Shown here: piece after piece, positions 1 to 10,625 of the stretch
Numbering within the stretch: position 1 is the stretch's first letter
Layout of the letters: each line of letters begins with the position of its first letter
DNA from: Arion vulgaris
Lineage: Eukaryota; Mollusca; Gastropoda; Stylommatophora; Arionidae
DNA length: 64,000 bases
Direction: 5' to 3'
Assembly: GCA_020796225.1 (NCBI GenBank)
Contig: CM036768.1
Coordinates: 42,668,789 to 42,732,788, forward strand
Notes under the pieces: generated by a model
Database searches by the model: none
What the model saw: the letters and a program-made list of their open reading frames with translations, nothing else
Told to the model about the DNA's origin: nothing
Program-made: the position numbers and the translations under genes

Positions 1-540
1 CTGGGAAGTGTTATCGACATTCAACGTGGCAGAAATGAAGATGTTAGGATTATAATGCAAAAGGCAAGATCAGCAATGAACATTCTGAAGTACATATGGA
101 GTTCAAGAATGATCAGGAATAAAACTAAGATAATTATAGTTAACTGTCAAGGCAGTCCTTCTATAGAGACATGAAGAATGACTAAGGAGAAAACCAAAAC
201 ATTGCAGACATTTATCAATAGATGCCTACACATTATACTTCATCTGCGATGGTATGACAGGATCACAAACAGGAAACTGTGGGATAGAATAGGATACAGG
301 TAAGTGGAACATACAATAAGGAAGAGAAGCTGGCGATGGATAGAACACGCATTGAGAAGACTCCCTGACAGTCTAACGAGACATGCCTTAACATAAAACC
401 CAAAGTTATAGAGGTAAAAGAAGACACAGAAATTGGAGACAGAATGTACAAAAATAATTGGGAGAAAGTGGAGAAATCTGGAAAAGATGACCTTAGATAG
501 GAGGGCTTGCAAAATCTTGGTTGTGGACCAATGTCTCCCT
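1..540 (+). mobile_element. LINE 3' end relic, family A (RT C-terminal region)
   Basis: Plus-strand translation gives the region downstream of the RT in a non-LTR retrotransposon: 'EDVRIIMQKARSAMNILK', 'SSRMIRNKTKIIIVN', then 'WYDRITNRKLWDRIG' and 'RSWRWIEHALRRL'. Stops and frameshifts break it, so it is dead. The same motifs occur on the minus strand at 35493-36261, which defines one family. The copy is cut off by the window start, so its true 5' extent is unknown. The clade is uncertain; it resembles the endonuclease-reverse transcriptase group common in molluscs and flatworms. Confidence 0.8.
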
Positions 541-955
541 AAGTGAAGAAGAAAGAAGAAATAAGTAAGACTCTATTTCATCCAAAAAATGTCAATGAGA
601 ATCTACATCAACTCTGGCTCCATGTATTCATGGATAAGTAGGCATAAATCATAGTCAAGTATAGAATTGCAGGATTGTTAACAGATTACTTAAACAACGT
701 TAGGATATTATCAGAGTATCAATAGAAAAGGTTTAACAACTATGATGCAAAAATCCAAGCCGTCAAGGTGGAAACTGTTGAATATTAATCTTGTCTCACA
801 TCATGTAGTACTAGGTAGATAAATTACACGGAAACTTCAATTAGAATTAGTAGGTTATGATAAGAGTGCATTGCAAGCCACAGTTATGTGGTTTACAGTT
901 TACAGAGAATGCTGACAATGTCACGGACAGCAGGAAAACAAATGAGGAGGTTTTA
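541..955. other. AT-rich intronic sequence, nothing recognised
   Basis: No exon, repeat unit or transposon motif could be recognised here. It lies upstream of the first M13 exon seen and is presumed to be intron. Confidence 0.4.
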
Positions 956-1255
956 AATCAGGCCTGCATACAAAGAAACCTTACCAAAAGAATAAGAAGT
1001 CACAATCAAGGTTCTTCAGGCGTATAATGCGAAGAGAAGGTCTAGAACATTTGGTGACAACAGGTAAAATCGGAAAGAGGATCGTGGAAGACAGAGAGGA
1101 GATGTTGGATGACCTGATATCATGGTTCGACTCAAGATCGACGTCAGAACTAATTACATCAAGCAGTGAGAGTTGTGGAGAGACATGATCGCCTTCGCCG
1201 TCAGGCATGTCACTTGATTGATTGAGATTGTGACAGTAGGACAGTAGCCGCCTCA
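956..1255 (+). mobile_element. LINE C-terminal tail fragment
   Basis: Translation shows 'FFRRIMRREGLEHLVTTGKI' followed by 'IVEDREEMLDDLISWFDSR'. This is the basic tail found after the RT in many non-LTR retrotransposons (R-R/GHxMRR...GLE.L..TGKI...GR.RE..LD). A related minus-strand tail lies at 31380-31910. Only about 100 residues survive, with several stops, and no 3' poly-A or microsatellite tail could be placed with certainty. Confidence 0.65.
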
Positions 1256-1389
1256 TTTCAATGTCTCGTGTTCTCCAAGACGTACCAAAGTTCACCCCTG
1301 TCTCTAACCTGTCCCCACAGTCTTCATCCACCACTAACCCCACCCCTTCCCCCACCCCTAAGACCACTCCAAACTCCCTCCTTAAACAT

Positions 1390-2535
<1,146 letters not shown>

Positions 2536-2924
2536 TATCTGGTTATCTATCAAATTTTATTATCTAATCCAATCAGTTCTATCATTGGTCGTATGTTTTT
2601 TGTTGAGTCTTGTCGGTCTTTGGCCCGTCGTTCGGTATCCGTCCTTAGTCTATCTTCATTTCAGGTGAAGTATCAATAATGTGGAATGTGGTGCCATCTA
2701 TCTGTATTTTAAATTATGTAGTTAATCAATGGCTTGACGGCTTTCAAATCTGCTGCAAACTAGGATATTCATTAGTTTACTCATTCAGATTGAAGTTTAT
2801 AATTGAACACAGCCATACAAAAAGTCTTGAACAATGCAAACATAATCATTAGTTTACTTTCACTTTCCCCAAGAAACACATACTGCTAACAAAGTTAAAA
2901 TAGAGATGGAGGATGAAGTAGAAG

Positions 2925-3560
2925 AAGAATGTCGATGTTTGTATAAACTAACTTTAGTTTCAATTACCATGTCGACATTTATGTCGATGTTTGTATAAAC
3001 TAACTTTAGTTTCAAATATCACGTAGATATTTATGTCGATGTTTGTATAAACTAACTTTAGTTTCAAATATCACGTAGATATTTATGTCGATGTTTGTAT
3101 AAACTAACTTTAGTTTCAAAAAAACATGTAGACATTTATGACGATGGTTGTATAAAATAACTTTAGTTTCAAAAAACATGTAGACATTTATGTCGATGTT
3201 TGTAAAACTAACTGAAGTTTTAAATATCATGTAGATATTTATGTCGATGTTTCTATAAATTAACTTTAGTTTCAAATACCATGTAGAAATTTATGACGAT
3301 GTTTGTATAAGCTAATTTTAGTTTCAATTACCATCTAGACATTTATGTCGATTGTTGTATCAACTAACTGAAGTTTCAAACACCATGCATATATTTATGT
3401 CGATGTTTGTATAAACTAACTTCAGTTTCAAACACCATGTATACATTTATGTCGATGTTTGTATAAACTAACTTTAGTTTCAAATATCATGTAGACATTT
3501 ATGTCGATGTTTGTATAAACTAACTTTAGTTTCAAATACCATGTCGACATTTATTTGTAA
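2925..3560. repeat. 52-bp tandem array, about 12 copies
   Basis: The unit contains 'atgtcgatgtttgtataaac' followed by 'taactttagtttcaaata'. Successive 'taacttta' starts, for example 3001 and 3053, are 52 bp apart. Copies are diverged, with point changes and small indels. It ends about 210 bp before the first recognisable M13 exon and is therefore intronic. Confidence 0.93.
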
Positions 3561-3769
3561 AAACAATTTCTTTGTAATGTCTAGCAATCATTGTGATTGA
3601 GCTTATTCCTGATCATTATATCAGATTGATTAGTACGTTTATTATAGCTCATTTTATGTTTAGTCGAATCACTGTCAACGTCATTTGTAATTATCATTTA
3701 TATGTTATTTGCATTGGGTGTACGAAAAGTACTACAAGACCAATGCTAGTAAAGCAATTTCGACTTCAG

Positions 3770-3816
3770 GCATTGATTATTCTAACGATCAACTTTTCTT
3801 TATCAACTTTGCTCAA
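3770..3816 (+). CDS. M13 metallopeptidase (neprilysin/ECE-like), antepenultimate exon seen
   Basis: A 47-bp exon follows acceptor 'cgacttcag' and ends at a strong donor (CAA|GTGAGT). Read with one codon base from the previous exon it gives [G]IDYSNDQLFFINFAQ. This is the stretch of M13 zinc peptidases just before the conserved Trp-Cys near the C terminus (family pattern L-x-Q-L-F-F-x-x-F-A-Q). M13 enzymes are type II membrane ectoenzymes that cleave small peptides. The catalytic HExxH exon lies upstream of the window. The exon ends in phase 0. Its polypyrimidine tract is weak, but the motif match and the two later exons make it convincing. The intron that follows starts directly with a minisatellite built from this donor. 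Confidence 0.85.
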
Positions 3817-4645
3817 GTGAGTACATCAAGTAGATTTATTGTTCAGATAGGTAGATGATGTAGTATTATTAACTTTGTTTAGATAAGTACATCAAGTAGA
3901 GTTGTCGTTCAGATGAGTACATCAAGTAGAGTTAGTTATTGTTCAGATAAGTACATCAAGTAGAGTTATTCTTCAGATAAGTACATCAAGTAGAGTTATT
4001 CTTCAGATAAGTACATCAAGTAGAGTTATTCTTCAGATAAGTACATCAAGTAGAGTTGTCGTTCAGATGAGTTAGTCAAGTAGAGTTATTGTTCAGATAA
4101 ATACATCAAGTAGAGTTATTGTTCAGATGAGTACATCATGTAGAGTTACTGTTCATATTGGTACATCAGGTAGAGTTATTAACTTTGGTCAGATAAGTAC
4201 ATCAAGTAGAGTTATTAACTTTGGTCAGATAAATACATCAAGTAGAGTTATTGTTCAGATAAGTACATCAAGTAGAGTTATTGTTCAGATAAGTACATCA
4301 AGTAGAGTTACTGTTCAGATGAGTACATCATGTAGAGTTACTGTTCATATTGGTACATCAAGTAGAGTTATTAACTTTGGTCAGATAAATACATCAAGTA
4401 GAGTTATTGTTCAGATAAGTACATCAAGTAGAGTTATTGTTCAGATAAATACATCAAGTAGAGTTACTGTTCAGATGAGTACATCAGGGTAGATTACTGT
4501 TCATATTGGTACATCAAGTAGAGTTATTGTTCAGATAAATACATCAAGTAGAGTTATTGTTCAGATAAGTACATCAAGTAGAGTTATTGTTCAGATAAGT
4601 ACATCAAGTAGAGTTATTGTTCAGATAAGTACATCAAGTAGAATT
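3817..4645. repeat. 30-bp tandem array starting at the M13 splice donor
   Basis: Units carry 'gtacatcaagtagagttatt' followed by 'gttcagataa', about 27 copies with some 33-bp and shorter variants. The array begins at the 5' splice site itself: intron bases 1-18 (gtgagtacatcaagtaga) match the unit. It belongs to the same family as the 36-bp array at 5155-6500. Confidence 0.93.
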
Positions 4646-5152
4646 TATTAAAGATGCTACATCATTTGTGTTTGTCAAGGCATCCAAACATTTCACTGAT
4701 AGCTAAGCAAAATATGATCAACAGCATTGTCATACCTACTTTGTTTTACCAGAGCCAGACATGGACCATAAGCAAAGAGCAGTGACAAAAAATAATTACT
4801 TGTGAAATGCGCTGCTGCAAAAAATTATCAACAACACCAGAAAAGACAGGGTCACCAACATCAGCATACGAAAGTTGGCACAATAGCATTGCTTAAATTA
4901 CATAGAGAAACAAAGAATGAAGTGGTTTTGCCACTAATAAGAATGCATCCAAACTCCACAGTATACAGAGTCTCTAAATCAGGAAAGAAGACAAGGGGAA
5001 GACTATGAAAAGATGGTTTGACGGCATAGCAGAATCCTGTCAAAGAGCAAAGATAACAATCACCCAAGCCACAATAACAGCGCACAGCAAAAAAACAGAA
5101 AACCACGACACTGGTCAACAACCCGGTAGCAGGTCGACACAAGAAGAAGAAG
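4646..5152 (+). mobile_element. LINE 3' end, family D, inserted in the minisatellite
   Basis: Plus-strand frames give 'MINSIVIPTLFYQSQTWTIS', then 'KRWFDGIAESCQRAKITITQ' and 'QQPGSRS' before a GAAGAAGAAG run. The same C-terminal sequence (KSCQRAKITITQAT...) occurs at 21345-21625, and a related one at 52050-53270. It sits between the 30-bp and 36-bp arrays with 'aagtacatcaagtaga' on both sides, consistent with insertion into an existing array. It is 5'-truncated and broken by stops. Confidence 0.75.
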
Positions 5153-5154
5153 AA

Positions 5155-6500
5155 AAGTACATCAAGTAGAGTAACAACTATGTTCAAGTGAGTACATCAA
5201 GTAGAGTTAATAACTATGTTCAAGTGAGTACATCAAGTAGAGTTAATAACTATGTTCAAGTGAGTACATCAAGTAGAGTTAATAGATATGTTCAAGTGAG
5301 TACATCAAGTAGAGTTAATAACTATGTTCAAGTGAAGTACATCTAAGAGTTAATAACTATGTTCAAGTGAGTACATCAAGTAGAGTTAATAGATATGTTC
5401 AAGTGAGTACATCAAGTAGAGTTAATAACTATGTTCAAGTGAGTACATCAAGTAGAGTTAATAGATATGTTCAAGTGAGTACATCAAGTAGAGTTAATAA
5501 CTATGTTCAGGTGAGTACATCAAGTGAGTTAATGATATGTTCAAGTGAGTACATCAAGTAGAGTTAATAGATATGTTCAAGTGAGTACATCAAGTAGAGT
5601 TAATAGATATGTTCAAGTGAGTACATCAAGTAGAGTTAATAACTATGTTCAAGTGAGTACATCAAGTAGAGTTAATAACTATGTTCAAGTGAGTACATCA
5701 AGTAGAGTTAATAGATATGTTCAAGTGAGTACATCAAGTAGAGTTAATAACTATGTTCAAGTGAGTACATCAAGTAGAGTTAATAACGATGTTCAAGTGA
5801 GTACATCAAGTAGAGTTAATAACTATGTTCAAGTGAGTACATCATGTATAGTTAATAACTATGTTCAAGTGAGTACATCATGTAGAGTTAATAACTATGT
5901 TCAAGTGAGTACATCATGTAGAGTTAATAACTATGTTCAAGTGAGTACATGAAGTAGAGTTAATAACTATGTTCAAGTGAGTACATCATGTAGAGTTAAT
6001 AACTATGTTCAAGTGAGTACATCAAGTAGAGTTAATAACTATGTTCAAGTGAGTACATCAAGTAGAGTTAATAACGATGTTCAAGTGAGTACATCAAGTA
6101 GAGTTAATAACTATGTTCAAGTGAGTACATCATGTATAGTTAATAACTATGTTCAAGTGAGTACATCATGTAGAGTTAATAACTATGTTCAAGTGAGTAC
6201 ATCATGTAGAGTTAATAACTATGTTCAAGTGAGTACATCAAGTAGAGTTAATAACTATGTTCAAGTGAGTACATCAAGTAGAGTTAATAACTATGTTCAA
6301 TTGAGTACATCAAGTAGAGTTAATAACTATGTTCAAGTGAGTACATCAAGTAGAGTTAATAACTATGTTCAAGTGAGTACATCAAGTAGAGTTAATAACT
6401 ATGTTCAAGTGAGTGCATCATGTAGAGTTAATAACTATGTTCAAGTGAGTACATCAAGTAGAGTTAATAACTATGTTCAAGTGAGTACATCATGTAGAGC
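5155..6500. repeat. 36-bp tandem array, about 37 copies, each with a GTGAGT donor motif
   Basis: The unit is 'gttcaagtgagtacatcaag' plus 'tagagttaataactat'. Copies are nearly identical, and sequence variants such as aacgat recur 288 bp apart (5785 and 6073, exactly 8 units), showing a block duplication. The unit length is a multiple of three, so plus frames read VSTSSRVNNYVQ repeats. This is a by-product, not a protein. Confidence 0.97.
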
Positions 6501-7140
6501 TATCAGTTACAGTCATATAAGAGCTACCATCATAGCACTCAGGACACGTCCATAGGTGCTCCGATCTACGTCTCAACAAATACAGCAGTGTCCAGCGGCG
6601 TTCGGTGCTGATTACTCAATCTCTTTGTATATTTTTGGTATGTCGTTCGTTTCGGGTTGCACCCGTATTCGTATCCATCTCTCTCAGTCTGGTCAAGGTG
6701 GGGCGGGTGGGAAGGATTACAGCCCTGAAACTCATCTGTTCAGAAAAACTATCTTAGTGATTTAGGAATGTCATTTCGGTTCCTTTCACCTCGCTCTAAT
6801 ATCGTTGCCACGCTTGCCACTTTTTTTTATCAGCTTGTTCAATACCCCCGACACCTGCGTGACCAGGGACAATAATGAAGGTGATTTCTTTGATCCCTGT
6901 CTATACCAATACCGCCACCCAGTTTCGTCTCACTATTCATGTTCAACTTTTCGAATCATACTTTTGGGAGTCAGTGAGTATAAAAACATGAGAGTAGTCA
7001 AGAGATTCCAACCCCATTACCAACTCTGTAACCGTCCTACCTTCATTGTCAATCTACTTGTGGATGACGCACGCCCACTGGTCTCTTATTATCTCTTGCA
7101 CACAGTAAAGGACAGTACTGACATTTGTAGGGGCTACATC
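6501..7140. other. Unique intronic sequence, nothing recognised
   Basis: More GC-rich than its surroundings, with a 113-codon open frame at 6805-7146. I could not match either strand to a known domain, and no splice-flanked exon is evident. Confidence 0.35.
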
Positions 7141-7181
7141 AATTAAGAGGATCAGATTTATACAGACTACATATTCAGATA

Positions 7182-7488
7182 GAAACAAAGACATAAGCAG
7201 AATAGACAAGGTCATTATATTTCGACTACGTACCGGGCACTGCAGACTGAACAAACACCTATATAGACTAGGAATAAGTCAAACAGCTTTTTGTCAGTGC
7301 CAGCAGGCGGAACAGACACTTGAGCATGTCCTGCACGACTTCCTCTCCTGTGTCAGCTGAGAAGCAACATGTGGCAACACCAGTCGACCTAAAACTAAGC
7401 ATGGGAAACCTGACAGACCTAAAGCTGACTGCCCAGTTTGTGGTTCACAGTAAATTAAGTGCATGACCAGAGATCGCTGAAGAAGAAG
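7182..7488 (+). mobile_element. RNase H-type LINE 3' end inserted in the 65-bp satellite
   Basis: Translation gives 'VIIFRLRTGHCRLNKHLYRL', 'GISQTAFCQCQQAEQTLEHV' and 'LHDF', the zinc-knuckle-like region after RNase H in I/ingi-type LINEs. The 3' end 'agatcgctgaagaagaagat' is shared with the copy at 63030-63530. The 11-base sequence atattcagata occurs at both edges (7171-7181 and 7489-7499). It shares a T variant not usual in the satellite, which supports a true target-site duplication. Confidence 0.85.
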
Positions 7489-7626
7489 ATATTCAGATAC
7501 CACATGTTTGTAGAGGCTATAGCAATTAAGACAATCAGATTTATACAGACTACACATTCCCGATATCATCTGTTTGTAGAGACTATAGCAATCAAGATAA
7601 TCAGATTTATACAGACTACACATTCA

Positions 7627-7992
7627 AACAGAGATGAGGTGTCTTAGAAGAGCTGCAGGTGTGGCAATTAGAGACACGATTAGAAATGAAGAAATCAGAA
7701 GAAGACTGGATGTGAAACCATAAAAAAAAACATATTAAATGTTTTGGATACCTGAAAAGAATGCACTGGTATCGCCTACCAAAGAGAGCCACACAGAAAA
7801 AAGTATAATGAGTACAAAGCAAGAGGAAGACTGCTCAAAAGATGAGCGACGCCATTAAGAACAGCCTAACCAAATGAATATCAGCTTACAAAGTGCCTTA
7901 AAACAAGCACACACAAACAAGATCACTACGTCTCCTCCCCTACCCCAACACTTTTATAAAGAAGTAAATGGTGGAAGAGAACAAGAAGAAGG
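7627..7992 (+). mobile_element. Second LINE 3' fragment in the 65-bp satellite
   Basis: In one frame it reads 'TEMRCLRRAAGVAIRDTIRN' and 'EEIRRRLDVKP', a post-RT C-terminal motif of non-LTR retrotransposons. It ends in GAAGAAGAAGG. The target sequence cacattca flanks both sides (7619-7626 and 7993-8000), so it is a 5'-truncated insertion into the array. It is broken by stops. Confidence 0.8.
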
Positions 7993-8261
7993 CACATTCA
8001 GATACCATCTGTTTGTAGAGACTATAGCAATTAAGACAATCAGATTTATACAGACTACACATTCAGATACCATCTGTTTGTAGAGACTATGTAATTAAGA
8101 CAATCAGATTTATACAGAATACACATTCAGATACCATCTGTTTGTAGAGACTATAGCAATTAAGACAATCAGATTTATACAGACTACACATTCAGATACC
8201 ATCTGTTTGTAGAGACTATAGCAATTAAGACAATCAGATTTATACAGACTACAGATTCAGA

Positions 8262-9058
8262 CAGAGATGAGGTGTCTTAGATGAGCTGCGGGGTCAAAGG
8301 CGCAAGGAAGCGGAGCGCCAGGATTAGGGATCTGGCTCTAATCCCCTGCTCTCACCTCCATGTGGTGACCCTGGTAACAGACGGTAGTTCCTGTCTGGCT
8401 AAGAGGGCAGGTGCCGTGGGAGAGCTACTCTATGGTAAGTAGAGATGCAAAGGTAGTCACGCTAGATGGGATCCGCTGCAACACAGACAGCAAACTCCCA
8501 GAGTGGCTATAATGCTTGCCTCCCGGCCGATTGGAAAGCTTACAGGATAAAAGTGGAAACGCGTGTGGCGAAACTCTGAGCCCTCGCATGCTCTCTCTTG
8601 AGTCCTCTCTCTTGAGCCGATGAGTATGCTGGGAGTCGAGTTGAACTGCACGAGGGACTACATAGGCCGAAACTCGGGCCCCTATCTTACGGATGGGGGC
8701 ACGATCATAAGTCATGGAAGAGACGTTGACCCACGCGGGGGAAATTCGAGCCCGTGTTTGCTCTCTTTGAGACCTCTATCTTGAGCCGATGAGTATGCTG
8801 GAAATCGAGCTGAGCTGCACGTGGGTCCACACGGACTGCCAGGAAAATGTGAGCACGATGGGAATTGACGGAAATGGTGAGGTAAGCACCAGAGCAAAAT
8901 GAGCACGCATATGGACGTTACAAGGGTGGACCCACATGGGGCGAAACCTGTGCCCCTATCTCATGGGTGGGGGACCGGGATGAGTCACAGGTGTGGACAG
9001 CCCAAGCTAATGTGAGCACGATACGGAAGGCGCGGAAACTGTGAGCACGACATAAACT
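8262..9058 (-). mobile_element. GC-rich dispersed repeat (family G) inserted beside a LINE scrap
   Basis: The first about 20 bp repeat the LINE sequence 'acagagatgaggtgtcttag' also seen at 7627 onward. The rest is a GC-rich block matching 29070-30603 in the opposite orientation, for example 'gtcaaaggcgcaaggaagcg' here against 'cttccttgcgcctttaaccc' there. It contains internal near-duplicates around 'gagtatgctgggagtcgag'. I could not assign a transposon class. Confidence 0.7.
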
Positions 9059-9649
9059 GATGGTGTAGAGACTATAGCAATCAAAACAATCATATTTATG
9101 CAGATGACACATTCAGATGCCATCTGTTTGTAGAGACTATAGCAATCAAGACAATCAGATTTATACAGACTACACATTCAGATACCATATGTATGTAGAG
9201 ACTATAGCAATCAAGACAATCAGATTTATGCAGATTACACATTCAGATACCATCTGTTTGTAGAGACTATAGCAATCAAAACAATCAGATTTATACAGAC
9301 TACACATTCAGATACCATATGTATGTAGAGACTATAGCAATCAAGACAATCAGATTTATGCAGATTACACATTCAGGTACCATCTGTTTCTAGAGACTAT
9401 ATCAATCAAGACAATCAGATTTATACAGATTACACATTCAGATACCATCTGTTTGTAGAGACTAAGTGTAAAGATACACAAGATTTCATTAGATCTGTAG
9501 AGATTGTACACAAATTATATCGATTTTTAAGGCAGAGGAAAACAAAATAGATTTGTAGAGATTACACGAAATTAGAAATACTTTTGATAACTACATGAAA
9601 CAGATACTCAGCTTTACACTACTGTAACCACATTTCTTGATTTTTTCAG

Positions 9650-9718
9650 GTATGGTACTGTAGTCAATGACTTGTTGCAAGCATTATCAGACCTCTGTCA
9701 TAGTCCACCTGAATTCAG
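9650..9718 (+). CDS. M13 metallopeptidase, penultimate exon with a phase conflict
   Basis: A pyrimidine-rich acceptor (ttgattttttcag) precedes this exon and donor TTCAG|GTTGAA follows it. One frame gives YGTVVNDLLQALSDLCHSPP then EFR, matching the family's HSPxxFR motif, and it joins the last exon in perfect phase (AG|A = Arg). However, the upstream exon ends in phase 0. From that side the reading is VWYCSQ then TGA at 9668-9670, so V-W-(C) is present in the wrong frame. Exon length is 69; a length of 3n+2 is needed. Either a small deletion at the Trp-Cys codons has frameshifted the gene, or the assembly has an indel, or splicing differs. Confidence 0.8.
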
Positions 9719-9951
9719 GTTGAAAATAATATTTTACAAATGTGTTCCAATAAATAACTTGTTAAAGACAAACTACATATTTCTTTTGTATACATCTTCT
9801 TCTCATGTTTCTTCTCTTTGTCTTCTTCAACTGTTTCTTATTCTTTCTTCTCAACTTTTATGTCAGTTTTTTTCTTCTTCTCGTCAAAATTTGTTATAGT
9901 CAATACATTTTTATTTATAACTGTCTGTTTCTACTACAGTTCTGCATATGT

Positions 9952-10205
9952 TTTGTTGAGGTTACCTCACTTCCATATTAAGATAAATTGTCAATGCTGG
10001 TCATTTGTTTGCTAGGTTATCTACTTCCATATTAAGATAGATTATCAATGTCATTCATTTGTTTGCTGAGGTTATCTCACTTCCATATTAAGATCAATTA
10101 TCAATGTCATTCATTTGTTTGTTGAGATTATCTCACTTCTACATTAAGATAAATTATCAATGTCATTCATTTGTTTGTTGAGATTATCTCACTTCCATAT
10201 TGTGA
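9952..10205. repeat. 56-bp tandem array, 4-5 copies
   Basis: Units carry 'atctcacttccatattaaga' and 'tcaatgtcattcatttgttt'. It lies in the last M13 intron. Copies differ by a few substitutions and a small indel. Confidence 0.88.
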
Positions 10206-10269
10206 ATATGATTGTCATGACATCTTGACTTCGAAAAACATAAATAAAAGTAGAAACAGTATGAAACAA

Positions 10270-10625
10270 ATCAGAAGAAGACCTCACCCGAGTGGTTACC
10301 GGGGCCTATATTGGGGTGTAAAGAATAGAACCACTGTTAACTACCACACATGTCATAAGAGGCGACTAAGGAGGTTGACGTGGGGCTAGCTATCCCACAC
10401 CGTAAAAAACTAAAGGCTGCAGAACGTAGAGCAAACCGAGTAAACGCTGGCTGAAACAGGACACATCGCCGAAGGATAAGCACCAGAGCTCCAAATGGTG
10501 CTGAAAATGTGAAGTAAAACACGCCAATGCTAAGGCTGCATGAATCAGATTTGAACATGAATAGATTTTGGGAGATCTTGTACATTGGTTTGGGCGGTAA
10601 AGGACATTAACACAGCATTGAATAC
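10270..10625 (-). mobile_element. Dispersed repeat R1
   Basis: Shares blocks with 26750-26935, 29090-29400, 43310-43510 and 55920-56190: 'gccgaaggataagcaccaga' here is the complement of 'cttatccttcggc' elsewhere. The neighbouring 'tgtcataagaggcgactaag' (10351-10370) recurs exactly at 52081-52100. Class unknown; no TIR, LTR or tail could be defined. Confidence 0.7.

Larger units (their letters stand above)
7141..9480. repeat. 65-bp satellite (I), interrupted by three insertions
   Basis: The unit includes 'caatcagatttatacagact', 'acacattcagataccatctg' and 'tttgtagagactatagcaat'. Clean spacing of 65 bp is seen between cagattt starts at 8105 and 8170. Array segments are at about 7141-7181, 7489-7626, 7993-8261 and 9060-9470, separated by insertions at 7182-7488, 7627-7992 and about 8262-9058. 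Confidence 0.93.

Noticed and set aside
4127..6555. Open frames of STSSRVNNYVQ repeats as a repetitive protein
   Set aside because: The unit is 36 bp, so any stop-free frame stays open. The array lies inside an intron of the M13 gene and derives from its splice donor.
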